From assembly GCA_017856435.1 (NCBI GenBank), contig JAFMFB010000003.1:27234-91233 (forward strand): a DNA stretch of 64,000 bases, read 5' to 3'. The notes under the pieces were generated by a model. It searched no databases. It saw nothing but the letters and a program-made list of their open reading frames with translations, and was not told where the DNA came from. This document shows, piece by piece, positions 22,220 to 34,100 of this stretch. The stretch's first letter is position 1; each line of letters starts with the position of its first letter. The DNA is from Burkholderiaceae bacterium. GTDB taxonomy: Bacteria; Pseudomonadota; Gammaproteobacteria; Burkholderiales; Burkholderiaceae_C. A program made the position numbers and the translations under genes.

Positions 22220-22324
22220 CAGCGAGATTTTCTCATGGGCAGCAAATCAAACCGAAATGGATCGGATCGGATGAAGGGAAAACACTGAAAACATGCCGGC
22301 AAGCAAATGCTTCGGGTTAGGAGC

Positions 22325-23596
22325 TTATTTCACGCGCTCGATCGCTGCTCCCAGTTTGGCCAGCTTGGCTTCCATCCGGTCATAACCGCGGTCGAGGTGA
22401 TAAATACGGTCCACCTGCGTCTCGCCATCGGCAACCAGGCCGGCGATCACCAGGCTGGCGGATGCCCGCAGATCGGTGGCCATTACGGTTGCCCCCGACA
22501 GCTGAGGCACACCTTCCACCACGGCCATATTGCCTTCAATCTGAATTTTGGCGCCAAGACGAACCAGCTCGTTGACATGCATGAAACGGTTCTCAAAAAT
22601 AGTCTCGGAGATCTTGGCCGTACCTTGAGCGATGCAATTGATCGCCATGAATTGAGCCTGCATGTCCGTTGGGAAGCCCGGGTATTCTGTGGTTCGAAAA
22701 CTCTGGGCCAGTAGTTGGCCATTGGACTGGATACGAATACCGTCATCCCTGGCAGTAACATTCGCGCCAGCCGCAACCAGTTTTTCGATGACCGCGTCGA
22801 GATGGTCAGCGCGCCCATGCCGCAAAAACACATCCCCCCCAGTCGCAGCGACCGCGCAAAGAAAGGTGCCCGTTTCAATGCGGTCGGCTACGACCTGATG
22901 GGTGCAGCCCTTCAGAGCAGGCACGCCCTGGATGTGAATACGACTGGTGCCATGACCCTCGATCCGCGCCCCCATGCTGATGAGCATTTCGGCCAGGTCA
23001 GGAATCTCCGGTTCCTGGGCTGCATTTTCCAGAACGGTTTCACCCTCAGCCAGGCAAGCTGCCATCAGGAGGTTTTCAGTGCCTGTGACGGTCACCATGT
23101 CAGTGGTAATTCGGGCTCCCTTCAGCCGGGTTCTTGCGGGGGGCAGGGAGGCAAGCATGTACCCATGCTCGACTGAAATTTGGGCGCCCATGGCCTGCAA
23201 ACCCTTGATGTGCTGATCCACCGGACGCGAACCGATTGCACACCCTCCGGGTAGGGAGACCCGGGCCCGGCCGAACCGCGCCAAGAGGGGGCCGAGCGCC
23301 AGAACCGAGGCCCGCATGGTCTTGACCAACTCATAGGGCGCCTCGGGCTTGTCCAGTTGGGCGGCATTCAGACGCACTGTGCCATCCTGGCCCTGCTCAA
23401 CGCTGACCCCCATATTTCGAATCAACTTGAGCATGGTGGCCACATCCTGCAGTCGCGGCACATTCTGCAGTGTGACCTCCTGGGAACTGAGCAAGGCAGC
23501 ACACAACTCAGGCAATGCGGCATTCTTGGCGCCGGAAATTTGCACCTCGCCGTGCAACTCAACCCCACCCCGAATGCGTAATTTATCCATGGCCAC
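22325..23596 (-). CDS. murA: UDP-N-acetylglucosamine 1-carboxyvinyltransferase MurA
   Basis: 423 aa; [46 protein letters not shown]. Confidence 0.97.
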   Translation of the reverse strand: MAMDKLRIRGGVELHGEVQISGAKNAALPELCAALLSSQEVTLQNVPRLQDVATMLKLIRNMGVSVEQGQDGTVRLNAAQLDKPEAPYELVKTMRASVLALGPLLARFGRARVSLPGGCAIGSRPVDQHIKGLQAMGAQISVEHGYMLASLPPARTRLKGARITTDMVTVTGTENLLMAACLAEGETVLENAAQEPEIPDLAEMLISMGARIEGHGTSRIHIQGVPALKGCTHQVVADRIETGTFLCAVAATGGDVFLRHGRADHLDAVIEKLVAAGANVTARDDGIRIQSNGQLLAQSFRTTEYPGFPTDMQAQFMAINCIAQGTAKISETIFENRFMHVNELVRLGAKIQIEGNMAVVEGVPQLSGATVMATDLRASASLVIAGLVADGETQVDRIYHLDRGYDRMEAKLAKLGAAIERVK

Positions 23597-23836
23597 TCAC
23601 TGCAATTCGGCCCACTCGGCGGGGGTGTAGGTTTTCATGGACAAGGCATGCACCTCGTCGGTCTGCATCCTGCCCCCCAGCGTGGCATAGACGAGTTGGT
23701 GACGCTGGATGGCCCGCTTACCCAAAAACTCGGCAGAGACGATCGTCGCATACCAATGACGGCCGTCGCCGGTGAGTTCAACCTGCTCACAATTCAGACC
23801 GGAGGTGATCAGGGACTTGAGTTCGTCTGCAGTCAT
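23597..23836 (-). CDS. BolA/IbaG family protein
   Basis: Start trimmed to MTADELKSLITSGLNCEQVELTGDGRHWYATIVS at 23836; BolA-like VYATLGGRMQTDEVHALSMKTY. Confidence 0.9.
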   Translation of the reverse strand: MTADELKSLITSGLNCEQVELTGDGRHWYATIVSAEFLGKRAIQRHQLVYATLGGRMQTDEVHALSMKTYTPAEWAELQ

Positions 23837-23847
23837 GCTATTTGTTC

Positions 23848-24603
23848 TTACCCTCTGATCTTGTAACCAATGCGAAGCAGATGAACGGCCAGTCCCGCCA
23901 CCGCCAGCAACGCGCTGCCCACGATGAAAAGGCTCAGCCATGGTGATGTATCACTGACGCCGAAGAAGCCATAGCGGAACCCGTCGATCATGTAGAAGAA
24001 AGGGTTGAGATGACTGATCTGCTGCCAAAACGTTGGCAGGGAATGGATTGAATAAAACACACCGCTCAAAAATGTCATAGGCATGATGATGAAGTTCTGA
24101 AAAGCGGCGAGCTGATCGAATTTCTCCGCCCACAAGCCAGCGATCAGCCCAAGGGTGCCTAGCAAGGCGGCCCCCATCAGGGCAAACACGAGAACCCACA
24201 AGGGGGCGGCAAAATGGGGTTCCACAAAAAAGACCGTTGCCAGGTAGACGCCCCCTCCTACCAAAAGTCCACGCATCAGCGAGGAGCCCACATAAGCAAA
24301 AAACCAGGCCCAATGGGACAGCGGCGTCAGAAGCAAAAACACCAGATTACCCATGATTTTGCTCTGAATCATGGAAGAGGAACTGTTGGCAAATGCATTC
24401 TGCAGCACGCTCATCATGACCAGACCAGGGATCAGAAAAGCGGTATAGCTGATGCGGTCATACACCTTGACATGATCTTCCAGTACATGACCAAAAATCA
24501 GCAGGTAAAGAATTGCTGTCAGGACTGGGGCGGCGATGGTTTGAAAGCTAACCTTCCAAAAGCGCAGCACCTCCTTGTAGAGCAGGGTTTTCCAGCCGGT
24601 CAT
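23848..24603 (-). CDS. ABC-2 type transporter permease (YadH-like)
   Basis: MTGWKTLLYKEVLRFWKVSFQTIAAPVLTAILYLLIFG; six TM segments; start at 24603 overlaps the ATPase gene by 4 nt. Confidence 0.9.
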   Translation of the reverse strand: MTGWKTLLYKEVLRFWKVSFQTIAAPVLTAILYLLIFGHVLEDHVKVYDRISYTAFLIPGLVMMSVLQNAFANSSSSMIQSKIMGNLVFLLLTPLSHWAWFFAYVGSSLMRGLLVGGGVYLATVFFVEPHFAAPLWVLVFALMGAALLGTLGLIAGLWAEKFDQLAAFQNFIIMPMTFLSGVFYSIHSLPTFWQQISHLNPFFYMIDGFRYGFFGVSDTSPWLSLFIVGSALLAVAGLAVHLLRIGYKIRG

Positions 24604-25568
24604 TGAGCTGACTCCCGCCAACTATTTCCCGCCTGTGAAGAGGATGTCTTGCCGGCCATGACCTCTAGAAATACGTCTTCCAGATCAGCTTTGGTGATTT
24701 CAACATCTTCAACCTGGAGACCGGCTTCACGCACAGCCGAAAGGTAGCCTTCGATCTCGCGGGCGTCATGCGCTGAAAACTGGGCAATACGACCCGTGAC
24801 CCGAGCCCGTGAAGCCAGATCTGCCGGCAATTCGCCGTCAAGTTTGAGTCGCAACACATGGCTTGAGGCGGCCTTGAGCAAATCGCTGGTTCGCTCCAGC
24901 GCAACCACGCGCCCGGCCTTGAGCATGGCAACGCGCCCACACAGGGCTTCAGCTTCTTCCAGGTAGTGAGTGGTCAGCAATACGGTATGACCCGACTTGT
25001 TGAGACGCGCGATAAATTGCCACAGCGTCTGCCGTAACTCGACATCCACCCCTGCTGTAGGTTCATCCAGCACAATGACCGGCGGTTTGTGTACCAGTGC
25101 TTGTGCCACCAGAACCCGCCGCTTCATGCCGCCGGAAAGTTGGCGCATATTGGCATCGGCTTTGTCTGCCAGGCCCAAGCTGTGCAGGAGCTCATCTATC
25201 CAGGCGTCATTGCCCTTGCAGCCGAAGTAGCCCGACTGGATTCGCAGGGCCTCTCGAACATTGAAAAATGGATCAAACACCAGCTCCTGAGGCACGACTC
25301 CCAGAAGTTGCCGGGCCCTGGCGTAGTCAGCCTGGACATCATGACCGTGTACGCTGACTTTACCGGCACTGGCCCGCAAGAGTCCGGCCAGAATGCTGAT
25401 CAGGGTGGTCTTGCCAGCGCCGTTGGGCCCCAGCAGACCAAAAAACTCTCCTTGCTCAATGGTCAGATTGACATCGTCCAAAGCCTTGAGCACGGTGCCT
25501 GTCCCGGCTAAACCTCGGCGTGAAGAGTAGGTTTTTGAAACAGAACTGAAAGTAATGGCAGCAGGCAT
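24600..25568 (-). CDS. ABC transporter ATP-binding protein (YadG-like)
   Basis: Walker A GPNGAGKTT, signature LSGGMKRR, Walker B VIVLDEPTAGVD. Confidence 0.93.
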   Translation of the reverse strand: MPAAITFSSVSKTYSSRRGLAGTGTVLKALDDVNLTIEQGEFFGLLGPNGAGKTTLISILAGLLRASAGKVSVHGHDVQADYARARQLLGVVPQELVFDPFFNVREALRIQSGYFGCKGNDAWIDELLHSLGLADKADANMRQLSGGMKRRVLVAQALVHKPPVIVLDEPTAGVDVELRQTLWQFIARLNKSGHTVLLTTHYLEEAEALCGRVAMLKAGRVVALERTSDLLKAASSHVLRLKLDGELPADLASRARVTGRIAQFSAHDAREIEGYLSAVREAGLQVEDVEITKADLEDVFLEVMAGKTSSSQAGNSWRESAQ

Positions 25569-25606
25569 GAGAGCCGTGATTTTAACGGTCGGCTAAGCGA
25601 GTCTGG

Positions 25607-25876
25607 TCAGGCTGGCGGCAAGAGGTCGGCAACCCCGTAGAGCACTGCCAGATCAGCCAGTTGACCACGCAGACCATGGAGCCGCAAAGACTTGCCCTGC
25701 CGCTCACAGGTTCGACGAAACTCGAGCAGGACTGACAAGGCGGAGGAGTCGAATCGTTGCAGGGATGAAGCATCCAGTTCCACCTGCGAGTCAGTTTGCT
25801 CGCCCAGAGATTGCTGCAACTTTTGCAGGCAGGCTCGGGCTTGCCGATGGGTCAGTTCCGCAGGAAGCTCCAACAT
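25607..25876 (-). CDS. mlaB: STAS-domain protein MlaB
   Basis: 89 aa STAS-like; last gene of the mla cluster. Confidence 0.8.
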   Translation of the reverse strand: MLELPAELTHRQARACLQKLQQSLGEQTDSQVELDASSLQRFDSSALSVLLEFRRTCERQGKSLRLHGLRGQLADLAVLYGVADLLPPA

Positions 25877-25879
25877 GAC

Positions 25880-26518
25880 TCAGGTTTTCTTGGCGTTGGC
25901 CTTGTTGCGCTCAACCAGACTGGCGATCAGCCCATCTATACCCTTGACTGAAATTTCCTGGGCAAACTGGCTGCGGTAGGTTTCGACCAGCCAGACTCCC
26001 AGCACATTAAGGTTGTAGATCATCCAACCCGTCCCTTGGCCTGGTGTTTTCTCCAGACGATATTCCAGCTGTACCGGATCACCCCGGCCCTTGATTTCGC
26101 TGCGCACCAGGACCTCGCGGTCGGTCGCAGCAGCTCTCAGGGGCTTGATCGCCACACTCAATTCGCTGACCTGGTTGATGGCGCCTGCGTAAGTTCGCAC
26201 CAGAAGGGTTTTGAATTCTTCCTGCAGACGCCGTCGCTGCTCGGGGCTTGCCTGTCGCCAACCCGGGCCAACGGCTGAAGCCGTCATACGCTGGAAATTG
26301 ACATTGGGCATGATTTTCGAATCAACCAATGCAATGATTCTGGTGAGGTCACCATTTTGCAGCGCCGGATCAGCACGGATAGCTTGCAGCACCTCGTTGG
26401 ACAGGCGCAGGACCATCGCGTCAGGTGCCTCGTCGGCAGCCTGGGCATTGCCCAGGGCCAAACAAGCCAGGCTGCCCATCAGCAATGACAAAAGCTGGTT
26501 TACTAATCGACGCAACAC
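25880..26518 (-). CDS. mlaC: Phospholipid-binding protein MlaC
   Basis: ORF 25880..26578; GTG start at 26518 gives a signal-peptide-like N-terminus. ALVDSKIMPNVNFQRMTASAVG is MlaC-like. Confidence 0.88.
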   Translation of the reverse strand: MLRRLVNQLLSLLMGSLACLALGNAQAADEAPDAMVLRLSNEVLQAIRADPALQNGDLTRIIALVDSKIMPNVNFQRMTASAVGPGWRQASPEQRRRLQEEFKTLLVRTYAGAINQVSELSVAIKPLRAAATDREVLVRSEIKGRGDPVQLEYRLEKTPGQGTGWMIYNLNVLGVWLVETYRSQFAQEISVKGIDGLIASLVERNKANAKKT

Positions 26519-26601
26519 GCTCGTAACTCCAGAAGTGATTTCAAGCCAGGTAACGCCTGACTCGCATAAAAAGTGCACCGGATGCGCCCGTATTATCGGG
26601 C

Positions 26602-27384
26602 TTACTTACCTTCAGTGCCAAAGCTCTCAGGTTGAGGCTCTTCTGGCGGGTTGCCATCAAATACCTGGTTTCTGCGACGTTGCAGGTAGGCGTCCCGCAC
26701 AAATGTGTATTTATCCAGCGCCGCCTCCTCCATCAACTGGCCCAGGCTCAACAATTTGGCCCGTTTATCTACCAGCCTCAGAGCCGATAAGGAATTGCGT
26801 AGGGCGATATCGTCTTGTTGAACCACAAGATCGCCACGCCACTCAACCGGCAAGGCCACGGTATCGCGCAGGGTGGAGGGACCCAGGAGGGGCAGAACGA
26901 CGTAGGGGCCAGTACCGACCCCCCAATAGCCCAGCGTTTGGCCAAAATCTTCGCTATAGCGTTCAATCCCCATCTCGGTAGCCACATCCAATATTCCGGC
27001 CAGCCCGATGGTGGTATTGACAGCCACCCGCATGAAGCTGCTTGCCGTCCCCTCGCCCTTGAGTTGCAACAGGTTGTTGACCACTGACCAGGCATCTTCA
27101 AGATTGCCAAAAAAATTGCCGACCCCCCGCCGCACCAGATTGGGGACCAGGTTGCGATAGGTGGTGGCAACGGGCTTGAGAACCGACTTGTCAAGCGCGT
27201 CGTTGAAGTCAAACATGGTGCGGTTGAAAGGCTCCAGCGGGTCCACCGGATTGGCGTGGGGGCCACTGGCACACCCACCCAGGACCAAGGCCAGTGTTAC
27301 AGCCAGCATGCCCAGGCCGACCCGCCTGGCAAGGCTGGCCACCCATGCTGAGAAGAGTCCTGGTAAGCGGGCCGATCCAGACAT
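26602..27384 (-). CDS. mlaA: MlaA/VacJ outer membrane lipoprotein
   Basis: 260 aa; lipobox LGGCASG; DPLEPFNRTMFDFNDALDKSVLKPVA. Confidence 0.93.
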   Translation of the reverse strand: MSGSARLPGLFSAWVASLARRVGLGMLAVTLALVLGGCASGPHANPVDPLEPFNRTMFDFNDALDKSVLKPVATTYRNLVPNLVRRGVGNFFGNLEDAWSVVNNLLQLKGEGTASSFMRVAVNTTIGLAGILDVATEMGIERYSEDFGQTLGYWGVGTGPYVVLPLLGPSTLRDTVALPVEWRGDLVVQQDDIALRNSLSALRLVDKRAKLLSLGQLMEEAALDKYTFVRDAYLQRRRNQVFDGNPPEEPQPESFGTEGK

Positions 27385-27863
27385 TATTTGTTGGCCCCTC
27401 CCGAACCACCCTCGGCGGCCTTGCTGTAGAGAAACTGCCCGATCAAATTCTCCAGCACGACGGCGGATTGGGTCGCCGTGACCACATCCCCATCGACCAG
27501 GTTTTTGTCGTCGGCACCGGCCTCGATCCCGACGTACTGGTCTCCCAGCAAGCCGCTGGTCAGTATCTTGAGCGAGCTGTCCTTGGGAAAACTGTAGCGC
27601 TTCTCCAGCGCCAGCAATACTCTGGCCTGAAAGGTCTTGTCATCAAAGGTAATCGATTCAACCCGCCCGACCACCACACCGCCGCTGCGAACCGCTGATT
27701 TGGGCTTGAGGCCGCCAATATTTACGAATTTGGCCTCAACCTGGTAAGTGGGCTGAAAACTCAGGTTGAGAAGATTGGCTGCCTGCAGCGCCAGAAAAAG
27801 AATGGCGGCAGCACCGACCAGCACAAACAGACCGACCCAAAGATCATTTTTAGAGCGTTGCAT
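27384..27863 (-). CDS. mlaD: MCE-domain protein MlaD
   Basis: 159 aa; MQRSKNDLWVGLFVLVGAAAILFLAL, VRSGGVVVGRVESI. Confidence 0.94.
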   Translation of the reverse strand: MQRSKNDLWVGLFVLVGAAAILFLALQAANLLNLSFQPTYQVEAKFVNIGGLKPKSAVRSGGVVVGRVESITFDDKTFQARVLLALEKRYSFPKDSSLKILTSGLLGDQYVGIEAGADDKNLVDGDVVTATQSAVVLENLIGQFLYSKAAEGGSGGANK

Positions 27864-27928
27864 GTTTTTCCCTATTGAGTTCTCAGGCGGTGTTATCTAG
27901 CGAAACTATTGTTTTACAGCGATCAATA

Positions 27929-28711
27929 TCAAATGGTAAACATCATGGCGGTCAGGATGAAGTCCAGCCCCAGCACAGCCAGCGAGGCCATCACCACCGT
28001 GCGTGTGGTGGCACTGGAAACCCCCTCCGGGGTGGGTTGGGCCTCATAGCCCTGAAGCAGCGCCACAAAAGTCACGGTAAAACCAAACACCACACTCTTG
28101 ATGATGCCATTGCCCACATCTTTCCAGACATCAACACCGCCCTGAATCTGACTCCAGAAAGCGCCGCCATCGACGCCAATCATCAGCACCCCGACCACCC
28201 AACCGCCAATAATGCCCATCGCACTGAAGACCCCGGCCAACAAGGGCATGGCGATCACACCCCCCCAAAATCTCGGGGCCAGAACGCGCTGTACCGGATC
28301 CACCGCCATCATTTCCATCACACTGATTTGCTCGCCCGCTTTCATCAGTCCGATTTCCGCGGTCAGTGAGGTGCCGGCGCGGCCGGCAAAGAGCAGGGCC
28401 GTTACTACCGGGCCCAATTCCCTGACCAGGCTGAGAGTGACCAACAATCCCAGGGCCTCGGTAGAGCCATAGCGCTGCAGCGTGTAGTACCCCTGCAGGC
28501 CAAACACAAAACCGACAAACAGGCCTGAGACCGCAATGATTGCCAGCGAATAGTTGCCCAGGAAGTGAATCTGGTCGCGAACCAGCGAAAAACGACGCAG
28601 GCTGGCACCAAGAGTAGCTGATAGCTTGAGGAACAAGCGGGCTGCGTAACCAATATCGTCGAGCTTGCTGCGAACGCCATACCCGATATCCGATGGTTTG
28701 AGCCATTTCAT
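27929..28711 (-). CDS. mlaE: Lipid asymmetry ABC transporter permease MlaE
   Basis: 260 aa; [39 protein letters not shown]. Confidence 0.95.
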   Translation of the reverse strand: MKWLKPSDIGYGVRSKLDDIGYAARLFLKLSATLGASLRRFSLVRDQIHFLGNYSLAIIAVSGLFVGFVFGLQGYYTLQRYGSTEALGLLVTLSLVRELGPVVTALLFAGRAGTSLTAEIGLMKAGEQISVMEMMAVDPVQRVLAPRFWGGVIAMPLLAGVFSAMGIIGGWVVGVLMIGVDGGAFWSQIQGGVDVWKDVGNGIIKSVVFGFTVTFVALLQGYEAQPTPEGVSSATTRTVVMASLAVLGLDFILTAMMFTI

Positions 28712-29544
28712 AAAGCTGACCTCGCAGGATGGGCGACCGCAGTAAGCCCGAAGTCTTCCTCGACCGTAGCACCCGGGTAGTGAAATTGCACCGGCCCGTC
28801 CGACAGGGCATTGACATATTGGTAAATCAGTGGGTCCTTGCTTTGCCGAACCTGCTCAGGCGTCCCTTCCAGCGCCACCTTGCCGTTGGCCAGAATGATG
28901 ACATGGTCGGCAATCCCAAAGGTCTGTTCCAGTTCGTGGGACACAAAGATGCTGGTCAGGCCCATGGCGTCGTTAAGATGCCGTATCAGGCGTGCAGCCG
29001 TCCCAAGGGAAATTGGATCGAGACCGGAGAACGGCTCGTCATACATCACCAGCTCCGGGTCCAGCGCGATGGCCCGAGCCAAGGCAATGCGGCGCGCCAT
29101 GCCGCCTGAGACCTCGCTCGGCATCAGATCGCGCGCACCGCGAAGACCCACTGCATTGAGTTTCATCAACACAATGTCGCGAACCAGGGCTTCGGGAAGG
29201 TCGGTATGTTCACGCAGTGGAAAGGCAACATTCTCAAAGACATCTAGGTCAGCGAACAAGGCGCCAAACTGAAACAACATGCCCATGCGACGGCGTGCCG
29301 CATAGAGACGCTCCTGATCCATCAGGGTGACATCGTCCCCATCAAACAGGAGTTCTCCTTTTTGAGCACGGTTTTGCCCCCCAATCAAGCGAAGAACGGT
29401 CGTCTTGCCGCCACCAGAGGCCCCCATCAGGGCAGTGACCTTGCCGCGTGGCACGCGCATCGACACATCATCCAGAATGATTCGATCGGAATACCCGAAG
29501 GTCAGGTTCCGTAGTTCGACAAGAGTGTCCGAATTCGTAGCCAT
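28708..29544 (-). CDS. mlaF: Lipid asymmetry ABC transporter ATPase MlaF
   Basis: 278 aa; [36 protein letters not shown]. Confidence 0.95.
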   Translation of the reverse strand: MATNSDTLVELRNLTFGYSDRIILDDVSMRVPRGKVTALMGASGGGKTTVLRLIGGQNRAQKGELLFDGDDVTLMDQERLYAARRRMGMLFQFGALFADLDVFENVAFPLREHTDLPEALVRDIVLMKLNAVGLRGARDLMPSEVSGGMARRIALARAIALDPELVMYDEPFSGLDPISLGTAARLIRHLNDAMGLTSIFVSHELEQTFGIADHVIILANGKVALEGTPEQVRQSKDPLIYQYVNALSDGPVQFHYPGATVEEDFGLTAVAHPARSAL

Positions 29545-29552
29545 GAGAAAGC

Positions 29553-29576
29553 AGAAGCCGGAAATTTCCGGCTTCT
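29553..29576 (-). terminator. 24-bp perfect palindrome between gltD and mlaF, candidate gltBD terminator
   Basis: AGAAGCCGGAAATTTCCGGCTTCT; 9-bp stem with AAATTT loop just downstream of the gltD stop. Confidence 0.55.
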
Positions 29577-29606
29577 AGGATGATAAGGGATAGAACCAGC
29601 GCCAGT

Positions 29607-31073
29607 TCAACGCGGCAGGTTGCTCGAACCCATCAGGTATTCGTCGATCGCGCGGGCGGCCTGACGACCTTCTCGAATGGCCCATACCACCAGGCTCTGG
29701 CCACGTCGCAAATCACCTGCAGCAAATACCTTGGGCGTACTGGTGGCATAGCCCCCCAGAGCGTCGGTTGAAGCCCGCGCATTGCCACGCGAATCCTTGT
29801 CCACCTTGAAACCATCCAGCAGGGTTGCCGCGGGGCTGGTAAAGCCCATGGCCAGCAACACCAGATCGGCCCGATACTCTTTCTCGGTGCCGGGTATCTC
29901 GACAAATTTGCCATCCTTCATGGTCACATGGACAGTCTTCAAGCCGGTCAGCTTGCCGTTCTTGCCGACAAACTCCTTGGTAGAAATCGCAAACTCACGG
30001 GCACAGCCTTCTTCATGGCTGGAGCTGGTCCGTAATTTCAGCGGCCAGTAGGGCCAGACCAAGGGCTTGTCTTCCTGCTCGGGGGGCATCGGCATGACTT
30101 CAAATTGGGTCACACTGGCAGCACCATGCCGGTTGCTGGTACCAACACAGTCTGAACCCGTATCGCCGCCACCAATCACGATGACATGCATGCCATCAGC
30201 GCGGATCTGGTCTTTCATCCTGACACCAGCGTTGACACGATTTTGCTGCGGCAGGAACTCCATCGCAAAATGAATGCCCGAGAGATCACGCCCGGGCACG
30301 GGCAGGTCTCTGGATTGCTCAGCGCCCCCAGTCAGCAAGACCGCGTCATAGTCTTTCTTCAATTGGTCGGGGCTGATGACCTGCTTGGCCCAGTTGGTGA
30401 TTTTGGAAGCCTCGGGCATCTCGCCAACCAAGGTGCCGGTCCTGAAGACAACCCCTTCCGCCTCCATTTGCTGAACACGGCGGTCAATATGTTTCTTGTC
30501 GAACTTGAAGTCCGGAATGCCAAAACGCAGCAAACCACCAATCGTGTCGTTCTTTTCAAATACCGTGACTTCATGCCCCGCTCGGGCCAACTGCTGAGCG
30601 GCCGCCATGCCTGCAGGCCCGGACCCTACGACCGCGATCTTTTTGCCGGTTTTTGTCTCAGCGGGCTGGGGCTTGACCCAACCATGCTCCCAGGCACGGT
30701 CGATGATGGCGTGCTCAATGGATTTGATGCCTACGGCATCATCATTGATGTTCAACGTGCATGCCGCCTCGCACGGGGCAGGGCAGACACGGCCGGTGAA
30801 ATCAGGGAAGTTGTTGGTGCTGTGCAAAACTGCAATGGCATTTTGCCAGTCGCCACGGTAGACCAGATCATTGAAGTCAGGAATGATGTTGTTGACCGGA
30901 CATCCGCTGTTGCAGAAAGGTGTTCCGCAATCCATGCATCGCGCGCCCTGCAGTTTGGACTGCTCATCGCTGAGTCCAATCACGAATTCCTGGTAGTTTT
31001 TCACGCGCTCGACGGCCGGCGTGTAGCCCTCCTCGATACGCTCATACTCCATAAAGCCTGTAACTTTTCCCAT
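29607..31073 (-). CDS. gltD: Glutamate synthase small subunit GltD
   Basis: 488 aa; [54 protein letters not shown]. Confidence 0.96.
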   Translation of the reverse strand: MGKVTGFMEYERIEEGYTPAVERVKNYQEFVIGLSDEQSKLQGARCMDCGTPFCNSGCPVNNIIPDFNDLVYRGDWQNAIAVLHSTNNFPDFTGRVCPAPCEAACTLNINDDAVGIKSIEHAIIDRAWEHGWVKPQPAETKTGKKIAVVGSGPAGMAAAQQLARAGHEVTVFEKNDTIGGLLRFGIPDFKFDKKHIDRRVQQMEAEGVVFRTGTLVGEMPEASKITNWAKQVISPDQLKKDYDAVLLTGGAEQSRDLPVPGRDLSGIHFAMEFLPQQNRVNAGVRMKDQIRADGMHVIVIGGGDTGSDCVGTSNRHGAASVTQFEVMPMPPEQEDKPLVWPYWPLKLRTSSSHEEGCAREFAISTKEFVGKNGKLTGLKTVHVTMKDGKFVEIPGTEKEYRADLVLLAMGFTSPAATLLDGFKVDKDSRGNARASTDALGGYATSTPKVFAAGDLRRGQSLVVWAIREGRQAARAIDEYLMGSSNLPR

Positions 31074-31144
31074 GATATTTCCTGTCGATTCAGATGACGG
31101 CTGAGGGGCGGCAAATCTGCAGATTGCCCCTCAATGCCAGAGTC

Positions 31145-34100
31145 TTATTTGGCCGTTGCCGCTTCCTTTTTGGGGGTTCGCTTGGCATTCTTGGCGCTGA
31201 TTTCACCCAAGGCACGCTTGTACTCATTGGGAAAGACCTTGACGAACTTGGTCCTGACCTGTGCCCAGTTGTCCAGCAAATCGCGCGCACGTTTGCTTCC
31301 AGTCCAGCGGTTGTGATCTTCCAGCAACTTTTTCAACTGCACTTCATCGGCCTGACCACGGTGCCAGACGGCTCGGTCCACCTGCGCCTCCTGCTCGCTG
31401 GCTGGCAGCACCTTTTCAAGAGACACCATGGCGGTGTTGCAACGCTCGGCAAAGCGGCCGTCTTCGTCATAAACATAGGCAATGCCACCGCTCATGCCGG
31501 CCGCAAAATTTCGTCCGGTCTTGCCCAATACCGCCACCGTGCCGCCCGTCATATATTCGCATCCATGGTCTCCGGTTCCTTCAACCACAGTGGTGGCACC
31601 CGACAAGCGCACGGCAAACCGCTCACCGGCCACCCCGCCAAAGAAGGCCTCACCAGTGGTGGCGCCAAACATCACGGTGTTGCCCACAATGATGTTGTTG
31701 GTGGAAATGCCACGGAAATCGATGCTGGGTCGCACTACCACTCGGCCTCCGGACAGCCCCTTGCCGGTATAGTCATTGGCATCACCAATCAGGTACAAGG
31801 TAATGCCCTTGGCCAGAAAGGCACCAAAGGACTGACCGCCAGTGCCTTCGAGCTGGATTCGTATCGTGTCATCGGGCAAGCCTTCGGGATGCAGCTTGGT
31901 CAATGCGCCTGACAACATCGCGCCCACCGAGCGGTTGACGTTGCGGGCAGCCTCCATGAAATGAACCTTCTCGCCCTTTTCCAGCGCAGCCCTGGATTTT
32001 TGGATCAGCACCTGATCCAGGGCCTTGTCCAGCCCATGATCCTGTTCTGCCACATGCAGGCGGGGCACATCGGCCGGAACGATCGGCTGGGCCAAAAGAC
32101 GTGAAAAATCTAGGCCGCTGGACTTCCAGTGCTCGATGCCCTGGCGCATATCCAATAAATCCATACGCCCGATCATCTGGTCAAACTTGCGGATGCCCAG
32201 CTGCGCCATGATCTGTCGAACCTCCTCAGCGATAAAGAAGAAGTAATTGACCACGTGCTCCGGTTTGCCGGAAAACTTCTTACGCAGCAGCGGGTCTTGC
32301 GTCGCCACACCCACCGGACAGGTGTTGAGATGACACTTGCGCATCATGATGCAACCCTCCACCACCAGCGGAGCCGTTGCGAAACCGAATTCGTCAGCGC
32401 CCAGCAGGGCACCGATGGCAACATCGCGGCCAGTCTTGATCTGACCATCCACCTGTACGCGGATACGACCACGCAGGCGGTTGAGGACCAGGGTCTGTTG
32501 GGTCTCGGCCAAGCCGATTTCCCAGGGGCTGCCCGCATGTTTGATCGAAGACCAGGGCGAGGCACCGGTGCCGCCATCATGGCCGGCAATCACGAGGTGG
32601 TCGCTCTTGCATTTGGCTACGCCGGCGGCAATCGTGCCTACGCCAATTTCACTGACCAACTTGACGCTGACACTGGCATGGGGTGCAACATTCTTCAGAT
32701 CATGGATCAGCTGGGCCAGGTCCTCAATGGAGTAGATGTCATGGTGTGGCGGCGGAGAAATCAGCCCGACGCCCGGTACCGAATGACGCAATTTGCCGAT
32801 GTAGTCAGACACCTTGCCGCCAGGCAGTTGTCCCCCTTCGCCGGGCTTGGCACCCTGGGCCATCTTGATCTGGATCTGGTCTGAACTGACCAGGTAGTCG
32901 GCTGTTACGCCAAACCGGCCTGAGGCCACCTGCTTGATCTTTGATCTGAGTGAGTCGCCATCCTGCAAGGGGATGTCAACCTCAACTTGCTCATCGCCAA
33001 TCACGCTCTTGAGCGACTCGCCCTTTTTGATGACGATGCCTTTGAGTTCATTGCGGTAACGCGCCGGGTCTTCCCCGCCTTCGCCGGTATTGCTTTTACC
33101 GCCAATCCGGTTCATCGCAATGGCCAGGGTGGCATGCGCTTCGGTTGAAATTGACCCCAGGGACATGGCACCGGTTGCAAAGCGTTTGACAATTTCACTG
33201 GCGGGTTCCACCTCATCGATGGAGATGGCTTTGCTGGGATCAACCTTGAATTCGAAGAGGCCGCGTAGTGTCATCTGACGCTGGCTTTGATCATTGATGA
33301 TCTGAGCGTATTCCTTGTAGGTGCTGAAATTGTTGGCACGCGTGCTGTGTTGCAGTTTGGCAATTGCGTCGGGTGTCCACATGTGTTCTTCACCACGCGT
33401 GCGCCAGGCATATTCACCACCCGCATCCAGCATGTTGGCCAGAACCGGGTCCTGGCCGAAGGCTGCCTTGTGCATGCGAATGGCTTCTTCGGCAATTTCG
33501 AAAACGCCAATGCCCTCGACCCGGCTGGGTGTGCCTGTGAAGTACTTGCTGACGGTCTCGCTATTGATTCCAATTGCCTCAAATAGTTGGGCGCCACAAT
33601 AGCTCATGTAGGTGCTAACACCCATTTTGGACATGATCTTTGAGAGCCCCTTGCCGACCGCCTTGATGTAGTTGTAGATGGCCTTGTCGGCGCCAAGGTT
33701 GCCCGGCAGGTTTTTGTGCAAAGCCTCCAGGGTTTCAAGTGCGAGGTAAGGGTGCACCGCTTCGGCACCGTAGCCGGCCAGTACGGCAAAGTGATGAACT
33801 TCGCGCGCCGTTCCGGTCTCCACCACCAGACCAGCCGTGGTCCTAAGTCCTTCTCGGACCAGGTGCTGATGGATGGCTGACAGCGCCAGCAAGGCTGGAA
33901 TGGCCACTTGACCCGCTGCGATCGAACGGTCGCTGATGATCAGGATGTTGTGATTGCCCTTGATGGCATCTACAGCCTCGGCGCACAAGGAAGCCAGTTT
34001 GGCCTCAACGCCCTCATGACCCCAGGCCAGCGGATAGGTAATGTCCAGGGTATAGCTGCGAAATTTTCCCTGCGTGGTGGCCGCAATATTGCGCAGCTTG

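Noticed and set aside
28260-28266. G7 tract in mlaE, and similar 7-mers in pdxA (9107), murA (about 22836) and mrcA (48864)
   Set aside because: Isolated 7-bp runs fit chance in a moderately GC-rich genome; not reported as contingency loci.
30186-31097. 303-aa plus-strand ORF, and 31094..31912 (272 aa), 34418..35209 (263 aa)
   Set aside because: Antisense to gltD/gltB; shadow ORFs.
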